In this document: positions 9,122 to 17,692 of the stretch, one piece after another | Layout of the letters: every line of letters begins with the position of its first letter | How positions within the stretch are numbered: the stretch's first letter is position 1 | DNA from: Gallionella sp. | GTDB taxonomy: Bacteria > Pseudomonadota > Gammaproteobacteria > Burkholderiales > Gallionellaceae | Length of the DNA stretch: 64,000 nt | NCBI GenBank assembly: GCA_003153155.1 | Contig: PLWV01000004.1 | Span: 119,699 to 183,698, forward strand | Reading direction: 5' to 3' | Program-made: the position numbers and the translations under genes | Notes under the pieces: model-generated | Told to the model about the DNA's origin: nothing | Seen by the model: the letters and a program-made list of their open reading frames with translations, nothing else | The model's database searches: none

Positions 9122-9334
9122 TTAGTAGAGCTTGGGAGGGAGAACTTGGCTCATCAGGCGCTTGTAGTGACGCTTCACGGCGGCAGCCAGCTTGCGCTTG
9201 CGTTCTGCGGTAGGCTTCTCGTAAAATTCGCGGGCGCGCAAATCGGTCAGCAGACCGGTCTTTTCCACGGAACGCTTGAACCGGCGCATCGCAACTTCAA
9301 ACGGCTCATTCTCTTTAACACGTACTGTTGTCAT
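9122..9334 (-). CDS. rpsU: 30S ribosomal protein S21
   Basis: A 70-residue basic protein beginning [19 protein letters not shown], followed by [20 protein letters not shown], the standard S21 sequence. S21 binds near the 3' end of 16S rRNA and helps base-pairing with the Shine-Dalgarno sequence. The open frame extends upstream, but the start at 9334 matches the family. It is the first gene of the macromolecular synthesis operon and has a good sigma-70 promoter about 36-64 bp upstream. The roughly 180 bp between it and yqeY hold no gene I recognise. Confidence 0.97.
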   Translation of the reverse strand: MTTVRVKENEPFEVAMRRFKRSVEKTGLLTDLRAREFYEKPTAERKRKLAAAVKRHYKRLMSQVLPPKLY

Positions 9335-9369
9335 GAACAAACTACCTTCTACTAAAAATTGAGGGCGCG

Positions 9370-9398
9370 ATTCTAGCAAAAGCACCCTCCCCCCACAA
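9370..9398 (-). promoter_or_regulatory. Sigma-70 promoter of the rpsU-dnaG-rpoD operon
   Basis: On the minus strand TTGTGG (9393-9398) and TAGAAT (9370-9375) are separated by exactly 17 bp, placed about 40 bp before the rpsU start. The spacing is ideal and the -10 is one mismatch from consensus. Confidence 0.6.
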
Positions 9399-9405
9399 CC
9401 ACAAT

Positions 9406-10596
9406 TTACTGAACCGTAATTCGGGCGAATTTTCGCTTGCCGACCTGTGCCACGACCACCGTACCAGCCTTGACCACGACTGATTTGTCATTGATACGCT
9501 CACCGTCCAGCTTGACCGCGCCTTGCTGGATCATGCGCATCGCTTCGGATGTCCCCTCCACCAGCCCGGCCTGTTTGAGCAGTTGCGGCACGGCAATGCT
9601 GCCGCCAAGCGCAGAAACATTGACTTCCGGCATATCATCCGGCAACACGCCCTGACGAAAGCGCGCTTCGAATTCCGCCAAAGCGGCTTCTGCGGCCTGC
9701 CGGGTGTGGAAGCGCGCCACGATTTCCTGCGCCAGCAACACTTTGATGTCGCGCGGATTGCGTCCGGCAGCCACTTCTGCGCGCCAACCGGCGATCTCGT
9801 TCAGATTGCGGAACGACAGCAATTCCAGATACCGCCACATCAAGGTGTCGGAAATAGACATCAGCTTGCCGAACATATCCTGCGGCGTGTCGGTAACGCC
9901 GATGTAATTACCCAACGACTTGGACATTTTGTTCACGCCGTCCAAGCCTTCCAGTAACGGCATGATGAGTATGCACTGCGCCGGCTGCCCGTAATGCTTC
10001 TGCAACTCGCGTCCCATCAGCAGGTTGAATCTCTGATCCGTGCCGCCCAGCTCGATGTCCGCCTTGAGTGCCACGGAGTCATAGCCCTGCACCAACGGAT
10101 AGATGAATTCGTGGATGGCGATCGGCTGGTTGCTCTTGTAGCGTTTGGAAAAATCGTCGCGCTCCAGCATGCGCGCCACGGTGTGCGTGGCTGCCAACTT
10201 GATCAAGTCCGCCGCGCTGAATTTATCCATCCAGGTCGAGTTGAACACGATCTCGGTTTTTTCCGGGTTCAGCACTTTGAACACCTGCTCGCGGTAGGAC
10301 TGGGCATTTTCCATCACCTGCTCACGCGACAACGGCGGACGCGTAGTGTTTTTACCGCTGGGGTCGCCGATCATGCCGGTGAAGTCGCCGATCAGAAACA
10401 ACGCGTGATGACCGAGGTCTTGAAACTGGCGCATCTTGTTGAGCAGCACGGTATGGCCGAGATGCAAATCCGGCGCGGTCGGGTCAAAGCCCGCCTTGAC
10501 ACGCAACGGTCGTCCCAGCGCGAGCTTGTGTTTCAATTCTTCTTCGAGCAGCAACTCGTGAGCGCCGCGCTTGATTTGCGCCAGCGCGTGTGTCAT
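9406..10596 (-). CDS. tyrS: Tyrosyl-tRNA synthetase
   Basis: Charges tRNA-Tyr. The class I catalytic domain shows [13 protein letters not shown] (HIGH-type site) and KMSKSLGN (KMSKS site, in the segment [17 protein letters not shown]); an S4-like RNA-binding domain closes the protein ([16 protein letters not shown], then [16 protein letters not shown] ending). The start is uncertain: the frame is open to 10680, and the extra N-terminus contains a tandem 15-bp repeat giving [15 protein letters not shown] start at the last Met (10596), which fits the family N-terminus [13 protein letters not shown]; 10635 is the main alternative. It is divergent from the M23 peptidase gene. Confidence 0.93.
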   Translation of the reverse strand: MTHALAQIKRGAHELLLEEELKHKLALGRPLRVKAGFDPTAPDLHLGHTVLLNKMRQFQDLGHHALFLIGDFTGMIGDPSGKNTTRPPLSREQVMENAQSYREQVFKVLNPEKTEIVFNSTWMDKFSAADLIKLAATHTVARMLERDDFSKRYKSNQPIAIHEFIYPLVQGYDSVALKADIELGGTDQRFNLLMGRELQKHYGQPAQCILIMPLLEGLDGVNKMSKSLGNYIGVTDTPQDMFGKLMSISDTLMWRYLELLSFRNLNEIAGWRAEVAAGRNPRDIKVLLAQEIVARFHTRQAAEAALAEFEARFRQGVLPDDMPEVNVSALGGSIAVPQLLKQAGLVEGTSEAMRMIQQGAVKLDGERINDKSVVVKAGTVVVAQVGKRKFARITVQ

Positions 10597-10824
10597 TTCT
10601 GCGTGCATCATTTCTGCGTGCATCATTTCAGTCATATTCATCATCAAATTCAAGTACGAAAAAGGCAATAAACTGCTCATTCCCGCTCTTTATAACCATT
10701 CATCGGCCGGGTTTTGCCACCCATCAGTTCAGTTTTGAGGGGATGCCACTTTCTGGTAGAGTGCGCACCGATCATCAACACAACACGTTGCCAGAACAAA
10801 GCAAAGCAATTCAAGGAGGCACGA

Positions 10825-12138
10825 ATGTTAACCCAAAACCCGCTCAGCCAAGAACGCAACATGCCAGAAAGCAAAAAAAAGCTGCGCTGGTTCGTGGCCC
10901 TGTCCACCCTGCCATTGCTGGGCGTAGTCACCGCTTTCGGCCTGGTGCCGCAAAGTGATCTTGATTTGACCTCGACCCAGGTTGCCATCGAAGAGATTGC
11001 ATTACCCAAAGTCACCGTTGACGAAACTGCTGCTGCCAGCTACTGGCGCAACGAACGCGTGCAACGCGGCGATACCGTGGATGAACTGTTACGCCGCCTG
11101 AGTATTGAAGATGCTGCCGCCAGTGCCTATTTGCGCAAATCCGCCGATGCCGAATCTTTCCGCAAATTGCCGGTCGGCACCGAAGTGCAAGCCGAAACCA
11201 CTGCCACCGGCGGTTTGATCGCGTTGCGCTATCTCGGTGACAACAGCGCGCAGATTTTGATTGACAAACAAGACAGTGCTTTCCATACCAAAATACTCCC
11301 CGCACAACTGGAAAATCGCTTGTTCGTGCGCACCGGCGACATCAAAACCAACTTGTATGCCGCCACCGACGAAGCGGGCATGCCGGAAGCCGCCGCCAAC
11401 CAATTGAACGAACTTTTCAGCGGCGACATCGATTTCCATCATGATTTGCGCAAAGGTGACAAATTCACCGTGGTGTATGAAATGACCTACAGCAACGGCG
11501 CATTGCTACATACGGGCCGCATCCAGGCTGCTGAATTCATCAATCAAGGCCACACTTACCGTGCCGTGTATTTTCAGAAAGATGCGCAACACGGCGATTA
11601 CTACACCCCGGAAGGCAAGAGCATGCATAAGGCTTTTTTGCGTTCGCCCGTTGAATTCTCGCGCATCAGCTCCGGATTTACCACGGCGCGTTTCCATCCC
11701 ATATTGAAAAAATGGCGCGCACATAAAGGCGTAGATTTTGCTGCGCCGATGGGCACCAGAGTCAAGGTAACTGCCGACGGTATCGTGTCCTTGGTTGGCA
11801 AGCAAAACAGCTACGGCAACGTCATCATGGTCAACCATCAAGGTCGTTACACCACGGTATATGGCCATTTGTCGCGCTTTGCCAAGGGTCTGCACCAAGG
11901 CCAACACGTGGCGCAGGGCGATGTCATCGGCTATGTCGGCATGACCGGCTGGGCTACCGGGCCGCATCTGCATTATGAATTCAGGGTGAACGGCCAGCAA
12001 CACGACCCGTTGCGCGTTGCCTTGCCCGATGCAAAACCCATCGACAGTACATACCTTGCCGCGTTTCAACCCGTGGCGAACGACTTCGTTGCACGCCTGA
12101 ACCTGTTGCGCAACACCAACCTCGCGAAACTCGACTGA
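10825..12138 (+). CDS. M23 family murein peptidase (OapA/MepM-like)
   Basis: A 437-residue envelope protein with a short cytoplasmic tail, one N-terminal membrane segment (WFVALSTLPLLGVVTAFGLV, about residues 24-43), an OapA/LysM-like region that includes a VQRGDTVDELLRRL segment near residue 78, and a C-terminal lysostaphin-type domain. The zinc site is complete: FTTARFHPILKKWRAHKGVDF supplies H and D, and GPHLHYEF supplies the HxH pair. It would cleave peptidoglycan cross-links during cell growth. The start at 10825 has AAGGAGG six bases upstream. It stands 8 bp before anmK, so cell-wall cutting and recycling genes form one unit. Confidence 0.93.
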   Translation: MLTQNPLSQERNMPESKKKLRWFVALSTLPLLGVVTAFGLVPQSDLDLTSTQVAIEEIALPKVTVDETAAASYWRNERVQRGDTVDELLRRLSIEDAAASAYLRKSADAESFRKLPVGTEVQAETTATGGLIALRYLGDNSAQILIDKQDSAFHTKILPAQLENRLFVRTGDIKTNLYAATDEAGMPEAAANQLNELFSGDIDFHHDLRKGDKFTVVYEMTYSNGALLHTGRIQAAEFINQGHTYRAVYFQKDAQHGDYYTPEGKSMHKAFLRSPVEFSRISSGFTTARFHPILKKWRAHKGVDFAAPMGTRVKVTADGIVSLVGKQNSYGNVIMVNHQGRYTTVYGHLSRFAKGLHQGQHVAQGDVIGYVGMTGWATGPHLHYEFRVNGQQHDPLRVALPDAKPIDSTYLAAFQPVANDFVARLNLLRNTNLAKLD

Positions 12139-12145
12139 TTAGCCA

Positions 12146-13246
12146 GTGCCACAGCCTGAGCTATATATCGGGTTAATGTCGGGAACCAGCCTGGACGGCA
12201 TTGATGCCGTCCTTGTTGATTTAAGCCAGCCCAAACCGCTGCAACTCGCCAAATACTACCTACCCTTTGACGACACTCTGAAAAATGCCTTGCTGGCGTT
12301 GCACCTGCCCAGTCACAACGAGCTGCATCAGGCGCAGGCCATTGGCAATCAGCTGGCAAGAATGTATGCCGCCGCAGTTGCGCCATTGCTCGCTCAAGCC
12401 AAATCATCCAACAAAGAAGTTAAAGCTGTCGGCTGCCACGGCCAAACCATCCGCCACTGTCCGGGACTCGGCTACTCCCTGCAAATCGGCAACGCCGCAC
12501 TACTCGCTGAATTGACCGGCATAACCGTGGTCAGCGACTTTCGCAGCCGCGACATCGCCGCAGGTGGACAAGGCGCGCCGCTGGTTCCCGCGTTTCACGA
12601 TCATGTGCTGCGTCATCCAGACATCCACCGCGTCATCGTCAATATCGGCGGCATCAGCAACCTGACCAGCCTGCCACCGCGCGCCGCCACCTCCGGCTTC
12701 GACTGCGGCCCCGGCAACCTGCTGATGGACGCCTGGTGTATGCAACACATGGGCAAACCCTATGACAACAACGGCGCATGGGCAGCATCCGGCAAAGTGC
12801 TGCCCGCACTACTGGAACAAATGCTCACTGAACCATTCTTCGCCCTGCCGCCACCCAAAAGCAGCGGGCGTGATCTGTTCAACATTGCCTGGCTGCAAAG
12901 CAAACTGCAAGGCAATGAAGTTGCTGCAAACGTGCAAGCCACCCTGCTGGAGCTGACTTGCCGCAGCATCGCGCTAGCCATCCAAAATCATTGTCCCGGC
13001 GCAAAGGAAATTTATTTATGCGGCGGCGGCGCGCACAACCAGACCCTGCATAATCGTCTGGCTGCTTTGCTTCCTGACAGCAGTGTGAAAACAACTAACA
13101 CCCTCGGCATGGATGGCGATTATCTTGAAGCCATCGCCTTCGCCTGGCTGGCGCAACAAGCCCTGCATGGCAAACCCGCCAACCTGCCGCTGGTCACCGG
13201 CGCAAAACATCCCTGCATACTGGGCGCGGTTTATCGCAATCTATGA
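12146..13246 (+). CDS. anmK: Anhydro-N-acetylmuramic acid kinase
   Basis: Phosphorylates 1,6-anhydro-MurNAc released from peptidoglycan, returning it to MurNAc-6-phosphate. The N-terminal phosphate-binding signature GLMSGTSLDGIDAVLVD (9-25) is diagnostic, and CHGQTIRH, DFRSRDIAAGGQGAPLVPAFH and NIGGISNLT follow in the family order; CGGGAHN is near the C-terminus. The 366-residue length is normal. It follows the M23 peptidase gene directly, as in many betaproteobacteria, which links wall hydrolysis and muropeptide recycling. Confidence 0.96.
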   Translation: MPQPELYIGLMSGTSLDGIDAVLVDLSQPKPLQLAKYYLPFDDTLKNALLALHLPSHNELHQAQAIGNQLARMYAAAVAPLLAQAKSSNKEVKAVGCHGQTIRHCPGLGYSLQIGNAALLAELTGITVVSDFRSRDIAAGGQGAPLVPAFHDHVLRHPDIHRVIVNIGGISNLTSLPPRAATSGFDCGPGNLLMDAWCMQHMGKPYDNNGAWAASGKVLPALLEQMLTEPFFALPPPKSSGRDLFNIAWLQSKLQGNEVAANVQATLLELTCRSIALAIQNHCPGAKEIYLCGGGAHNQTLHNRLAALLPDSSVKTTNTLGMDGDYLEAIAFAWLAQQALHGKPANLPLVTGAKHPCILGAVYRNL

Positions 13247-13301
13247 CGCACTAATTCCCAACCTTTCATTGCAAGTCATTTTTATGTAAGAAGGAAACAT
13301 A

Positions 13302-13670
13302 ATGTCCGAGCTTAATGATCCAAGAGTGTTCTTTGCGGCAGAGCGAACCTTACTCGCGTGGAACCGAACCAGCCTGACGCTCATGGCTTTCGGATTCGTC
13401 ATAGAACGGTTTGGGCTGTTCCTGCACTTGCTATCACCAAAACAAGGAATGCCTGTTGAGAGAGGCGTTTCATTCTGGGTCGGCATCGCCTTTATTCTCT
13501 TGGGCGCATATTCTGCTGGAACGGCAACTGCACAATATCGAAAAGTACTCAAAACCCTAAAGCCCAACGAAATCCCTGATGGCTACAGCGTCAATGGTGG
13601 TCCGATTATTAATTTACTTGTCGCTTTTCTGGGTCTCGCATTGGTTGTTTATCTCTTCGTCACGCAATGA
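13302..13670 (+). CDS. DUF202 (YidH-like) inner membrane protein
   Basis: A 122-residue protein with the DUF202 signature RVFFAAERTLLAWNRTSLTL at residues 6-25 and three predicted membrane segments (about 23-45, 62-80 and 100-120). Proteins of this family are small inner-membrane proteins of unknown function. An AGAAGGAAAC ribosome-binding region precedes the ATG at 13302. It starts 55 bp behind anmK. Immediately downstream lies an IS3 remnant, so the original right-hand neighbourhood has been lost. Confidence 0.85.
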   Translation: MSELNDPRVFFAAERTLLAWNRTSLTLMAFGFVIERFGLFLHLLSPKQGMPVERGVSFWVGIAFILLGAYSAGTATAQYRKVLKTLKPNEIPDGYSVNGGPIINLLVAFLGLALVVYLFVTQ

Positions 13671-13699
13671 TGTGGCCCCAATTTATAAGCGCGGTAGTT

Positions 13700-14096
13700 T
13701 GAATTACGAGGCAAACCGCGGACCCAACCCATGAACGGACTGATGTTAGCTATAACGACTGACTGACTTTTACTCTCGTGCGGTCGCCGGTTGGTCGATG
13801 AAACCGACGATGGCGACGGAACTGGCATTGGGAGCATTGATGATGGCCGTCTGGCGCAGAAAGCCCAGGCAGCCGGTAATTATCCACTCTGATCAGGGCA
13901 ACCAGTTTGGCAGTGATGACTTCGTGCGTTAGTGCAAGGATAACCGACTCATGCCTGGCATGAGTCGCCATGGCAACTGCTATGACAACGCGGTTGTGGA
14001 GTCTTTCTTCAGCAGCTTAAAGAAAGAGCGTATTAAACGTAAGATTTATCCAATCAGGGAGGAAGCCAGGTTAGAAATATTGGGCTGCATCGAAGT
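13700..14096 (+). pseudogene. IS3-family transposase (OrfB) remnant
   Basis: The C-terminal half of an IS3-type DDE transposase can be read on the plus strand: FYSRAVAGWSM, then VIIHSDQGNQFGSDDF, MSRHGNCYDNAVVESFFSSL and KKERI, then REEARLEI. An in-frame TAG interrupts it at about 13930, and a frameshift is needed near 13765. No start, no OrfA and no terminal inverted repeats were found. Homology seems to run to about 14096, into the 3' end of the outer-membrane protein gene on the other strand. Confidence 0.85.
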
Positions 14097-14571
14097 AGTA
14101 GTTCACACCGACTGAAATGTTGTTATTCTTGTATTTTTGAGAATTAACAGTCTTGCTGTCAGAAGTGTACTCACCCACAACACTCCATTGGGGGGCAAAC
14201 TTATATTCAATTCCCAAGCCATCGTGCACACGGGTTCCCGGCGCTGAACCAGTCACACCCAGTTTAGCGTAAGGCATGAATTTATTCATAGGGAAGCCCA
14301 GCTTCACATCGGCACCATAATCTCTACCAGTTGCGGATTTAGTATGCCAATCCACAAAACCGTCTACGCCTAACATCACCTCACCCATATCCCATCCCCA
14401 ACCTGCTTCAATACCCGGATAGATTCTTTTCGGAGTGGATTGAGTAGCCGGGCTATTTCTGTTGTAGCCGATTTTGCCATCCAGATAGGCACTGTCGAAT
14501 TCGCTGGCTTGTGCGGCGGTCATGCTCAGCAGCGCGGCTGCCAGAGCAATTGCCATTGTGCTTTTTTTCAT
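14071..14571 (-). CDS. Outer-membrane beta-barrel protein
   Basis: A 166-residue secreted protein with a clear signal peptide (MKKSTMAIALAAALLSMTAAQA) and alternating-residue strands ending in ISVGVNYYF, typical of the small opacity/OmpA-like eight-stranded barrels. The start at 14571 has AAGGAT eight bases upstream. After the natural-looking terminal Phe the protein continues with DAAQYF and a stop, and these codons lie in DNA that reads as IS3 transposase on the other strand. The tail therefore looks acquired from the insertion. Function is unknown. Confidence 0.75.
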   Translation of the reverse strand: MKKSTMAIALAAALLSMTAAQASEFDSAYLDGKIGYNRNSPATQSTPKRIYPGIEAGWGWDMGEVMLGVDGFVDWHTKSATGRDYGADVKLGFPMNKFMPYAKLGVTGSAPGTRVHDGLGIEYKFAPQWSVVGEYTSDSKTVNSQKYKNNNISVGVNYYFDAAQYF

Positions 14572-14706
14572 TGTTATATCCTTTATAAAAATAAATTTAA
14601 GTACCATCGCACCAACCTGATCCGACAATATTGTGTTCCAACATATTGCGGGCGGATTGTACACAGCAAGAACGATTGTAGTTCTCTTGTTGCAAAAATA
14701 CAACGC

Positions 14707-14949
14707 TCAAAACCAAGCGCGCTGACGTCTCGCCTCAAACAAACAAATACCGGCACTCACCGAAACATTCAAACTTTCCACGCTGCCCGGCATCGGGATG
14801 CGCACCAGTTCGTCGCAGGTCTCGCGCGTCAGGCGGCGCAGCCCTTCACCTTCCGCGCCCAGCACCCAAGCCAGTGCGCCGCTATGTTTGAAGCCATGCA
14901 AATCCTGCTCCGCTTCGCCCGCCGCACCAGTCACCAGATTTACAGCAGG
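14707..14949 (-). pseudogene. rlmB: 3' fragment of 23S rRNA 2'-O-ribose methyltransferase
   Basis: About 80 codons match the C-terminal part of the SpoU-family enzyme Rlm[20 protein letters not shown], then [20 protein letters not shown] and [11 protein letters not shown], including both SAM-knot motifs. The N-terminal half is missing and an in-frame stop lies just upstream at 14950-14952, so this is a fragment, not a gene. It sits at the left edge of the polysaccharide locus and may mark the break point where that locus joined or rearranged. Confidence 0.8.
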
Positions 14950-14982
14950 TTACGGACTCAATCGAGCAGGCGCAGTTTCAGA

Positions 14983-14988
14983 TATAAT
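14983..14988 (+). promoter_or_regulatory. Possible -10 element for the polysaccharide operon
   Basis: A perfect TATAAT lies 92 bp before the GTG start of the SLBB export gene. No good -35 box is seen at 16-18 bp spacing, so the site would need an activator, or it is chance. Confidence 0.3.
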
Positions 14989-15079
14989 CGGCCCGCAAGA
15001 TATAAAAGTTTATTGCGGCGAGTTGCGGGTTAGAAATTCATATGTCGCCGGGATGTCTGAATAATTACAGGGGGCAGTA

Positions 15080-17431
15080 GTGGGTAAAGTTGTTCGACGT
15101 ACAGATTCGATTCGTGCATGGGTGATGGTATGGGCGCTGTTATCGGTGTTTTTCCCCCTGCAAGCAAAAGCCGAACTTTCTTCCGCTGCCGGGGGGAGCG
15201 TCCTGGGGGGCGGCATGTCAACCGGTGTGCCAGGGGGCGGCATGTCAACCGGTGTGGCAGGCGCTTCTGCCGGGATCCCTTCCGCGAGCACGGGAGTGCA
15301 AGCCCCATCAATTAATGGCGTGCCGCTGCAACCGCTGCTGACCAATACCGATTCGGCAACTGCCGCCAGTCAAGACAACGTCAACCCGGTCGAGCAAACA
15401 GGTGGCACGGAACTGAATCTGAACAACGAGTTTCAGACCTTTCTTGCACAGTCGGTTGGGCGGGTATTGCCCATGTATGGCTACAATTTATTCAGTCGGC
15501 CACCCAGCACCTTTGCACCGGTCAGCAACATTCCTGTCCCGCAGGATTACTTGATTGGCCCCGGTGACGAAATCGTCCTGACCGCCTGGGGGCAAGTCGA
15601 TATCGACCTGCGCGTCATAGTAGACCGCAACGGTGACATCAACCTTCCCAAGGTCGGCATCGTCAATGTCACGGGGATCAAGTATCAGGATCTGGAGAGG
15701 TACCTCAAAAACCGGATTGGCCGGGTATTCCGCAATTTTAAGCTCAGTGTTTCGTTGGGTAAGTTGCGCTCCCTGCAGGTGTTCGTTGTTGGTCAGGCCA
15801 AACGGCCGGGGGTTTACACCGTCAGTTCGCTGAGCACCTTGATCAACACACTGTTCGCGTCCGGCGGCCCGTCGCACAATGGCACCATGCGCCACATACA
15901 ACTCAAGCGTGCGGGAAAGATTGTGACAGAACTTGATATGTACGAGCTATTGATCAAGGGCGACAAAAGCAAGGATGTTGCGCTGCTGTCCGGCGACGTC
16001 ATCTATATCCCGCCGATTGGTCACCTCGCTGCCATTTCCGGCAGTGTAAAAAACCCCGCCATATACGAGCTCATGGATGACAAGATCACTCTGGCATCCC
16101 TGCTCGATCTTTCGGGCGGTTTCACAACCACGGCTGCCGGACAGAAAGTCCTGCTTGAGCGTATTGCCGATCACTCCGTGCGCAAGGTCGAGGAGTTTCA
16201 ACTGGATGATCAGGGCTTGACACGTCTGATCAAGGATGGCGATCTGGTGCAGGTATCTTCAATCGATGCGCACTTCGACAATGCCGTTACCCTGCGGGGA
16301 AGTGTGGCATCTCCGGGACGCTACCCATGGAAAGAAGGCATGCGTGTCAGCGATTTGATCCCCAGTGTCGATGATCTCATCACTCCGGAATATTGGGCGC
16401 GCCAGAACAATGCATTCCGCGTCGAACCTTCCAGCGTAGGCATGTTGCGCACACAGATCAAGCGCAACCAGAACGAGATCAATTGGGATTACGCGGTGGT
16501 GGAACGGCTGAAAAAAGACGAGATGACCACCGCACTGCTGCCCTTTAATCTGGGCAAGGCGATTGGCGGCAAAGATGCTGAAAACAACCTGCTGCTGCAG
16601 CCGGGTGATGTCATCACCATCTTTTCCACGGATGACATTCAGGTTCCTGCTGTCAAGCGCAGCGTCTATGTCAGGCTGGAAGGTGAATTCAACTATGCAG
16701 GCGTGTACAAGGCATTGCCGGGCGAGACGCTACGCCAGCTGGTCGCCCGCATCGGCGGTGTGACACCGCAAGCCTACCTGTTCGGCAGCGAACTGACGCG
16801 CGATGCCACGCGCCAGATGCAGCAAAAACGCCTGGACGAGATCATCGACCGGTTGGAGGCGGATATACAACGCAATGCCGCTCAGTCTTCCTCTGCCGCC
16901 CTGACCAAGGAAGATATTGACGCGAACAAAGCACAGATAGCATCGCAAACAGCGCTGATCACCAAGATGCGCCAAGTCAAGGCGACCGGGCGCATCGTGA
17001 TGGACATGCCGGAACAAAATCCGCAACTCAAGGACTTGCCCGACATCGTGCTGGAAGACGGCGACCGGCTGTATATCCCGGCACCCGCTTCGACGGTCAG
17101 CGTGATGGGTACGGTGTACAACCAGAACGCATTCTTCTACAAGCGCGGCCATAGTGTCAGCGACTATCTCAGCAAAGCCGGCGGCCCGACCCGCGATGGC
17201 GACGAAGCCGACGTTTACCTGGTGCGCGCAGACGGCGTGGTGTTCAGCAGCCGTCAGGGCGGCTCGATATTCAGCGGCTTCGGCGGACGCGAGGCCATGC
17301 CCGGCGACACCATCGTCGTCCCGGAAAAACTGGAAAAATACAACCTCACCAAGGATTTCAAGGACTGGACGCAAATCTTTTATCAATTCGCGATTGGTAT
17401 AGCCAGCCTCAAAGTAATCGGTGTGTTCTAG
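15080..17431 (+). CDS. Polysaccharide export protein with SLBB domains (Wza/GumB-type)
   Basis: A 783-residue exported protein at the head of the polysaccharide locus. A signal peptide ends near AKA (about residue 30), a Gly/Ser/Ala-rich linker follows, and the polysaccharide export domain begins at about residue 155 (DYLIGPGDEIVLTAWGQVD). Several SLBB-like repeats follow (VFVVGQAKRPGVYTV, LRGSVASPGRYPW, VYVRLEGEFNYAGVY, VSVMGTVYNQNAF), so it is much longer than Wza (about 380) and resembles the long multi-SLBB exporters. No lipobox Cys is seen. It would form the outer-membrane or periplasmic conduit. The GTG start at 15080 has AGGGGG upstream. Confidence 0.9.
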   Translation: MGKVVRRTDSIRAWVMVWALLSVFFPLQAKAELSSAAGGSVLGGGMSTGVPGGGMSTGVAGASAGIPSASTGVQAPSINGVPLQPLLTNTDSATAASQDNVNPVEQTGGTELNLNNEFQTFLAQSVGRVLPMYGYNLFSRPPSTFAPVSNIPVPQDYLIGPGDEIVLTAWGQVDIDLRVIVDRNGDINLPKVGIVNVTGIKYQDLERYLKNRIGRVFRNFKLSVSLGKLRSLQVFVVGQAKRPGVYTVSSLSTLINTLFASGGPSHNGTMRHIQLKRAGKIVTELDMYELLIKGDKSKDVALLSGDVIYIPPIGHLAAISGSVKNPAIYELMDDKITLASLLDLSGGFTTTAAGQKVLLERIADHSVRKVEEFQLDDQGLTRLIKDGDLVQVSSIDAHFDNAVTLRGSVASPGRYPWKEGMRVSDLIPSVDDLITPEYWARQNNAFRVEPSSVGMLRTQIKRNQNEINWDYAVVERLKKDEMTTALLPFNLGKAIGGKDAENNLLLQPGDVITIFSTDDIQVPAVKRSVYVRLEGEFNYAGVYKALPGETLRQLVARIGGVTPQAYLFGSELTRDATRQMQQKRLDEIIDRLEADIQRNAAQSSSAALTKEDIDANKAQIASQTALITKMRQVKATGRIVMDMPEQNPQLKDLPDIVLEDGDRLYIPAPASTVSVMGTVYNQNAFFYKRGHSVSDYLSKAGGPTRDGDEADVYLVRADGVVFSSRQGGSIFSGFGGREAMPGDTIVVPEKLEKYNLTKDFKDWTQIFYQFAIGIASLKVIGVF

Positions 17432-17440
17432 TGTTTGAAC

Positions 17441-17517
17441 CCATTATTGATCTTTACGTAATTCATGACAGGTACCTTTACAGCAACCGTCATGAATTAC
17501 GTAAAGATCAATAGTGG
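17441..17517. repeat. Long inverted repeat between export and chain-length genes
   Basis: Arms 17441-17469 and 17489-17517 pair over 29 bp with a single G-T pair, around a 19-nt loop that contains GGTACC. The arms are AT-rich (ATTGATCTTTACG and CGTAAAGATCAAT) and differ from every other repeat in the window. It starts 10 bp after the export gene's stop and has no T tract, so it is not a standard terminator. It could be an attenuator, a protein site or the scar of a mobile element. Confidence 0.85.
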
Positions 17518-17593
17518 TGTGCCTGCGATTAAAGGCCACTCGTAATGACGAGGTATAGCCAAATCAAGAAAATGTGGATTTGAAAAAATAGAA

Positions 17594-17686
17594 ATGCGCC
17601 TTACGCCCAAACAAATTGCCGTCATCAAACAGGCTGCCCGACACTGCTTCGGGCAGATGATGAACCTGCATACCTTTTTTTATTGA
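17594..17686 (+). pseudogene. Probable N-terminal fragment of a MNT-type nucleotidyltransferase
   Basis: A 30-codon frame begins MRLTPKQIAVIKQAARHCFG, which closely resembles the opening of small nucleotidyltransferase-domain (MNT) proteins of HEPN-MNT toxin-antitoxin pairs, where RLTPEQI...FG precedes the GSR catalytic strand. Here the frame ends after ten unrelated residues, so the catalytic part is gone. It ends 7 bp before the Wzz-like gene. Identification rests on about 20 residues and is tentative. Confidence 0.45.
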
Positions 17687-17692
17687 TAAACC

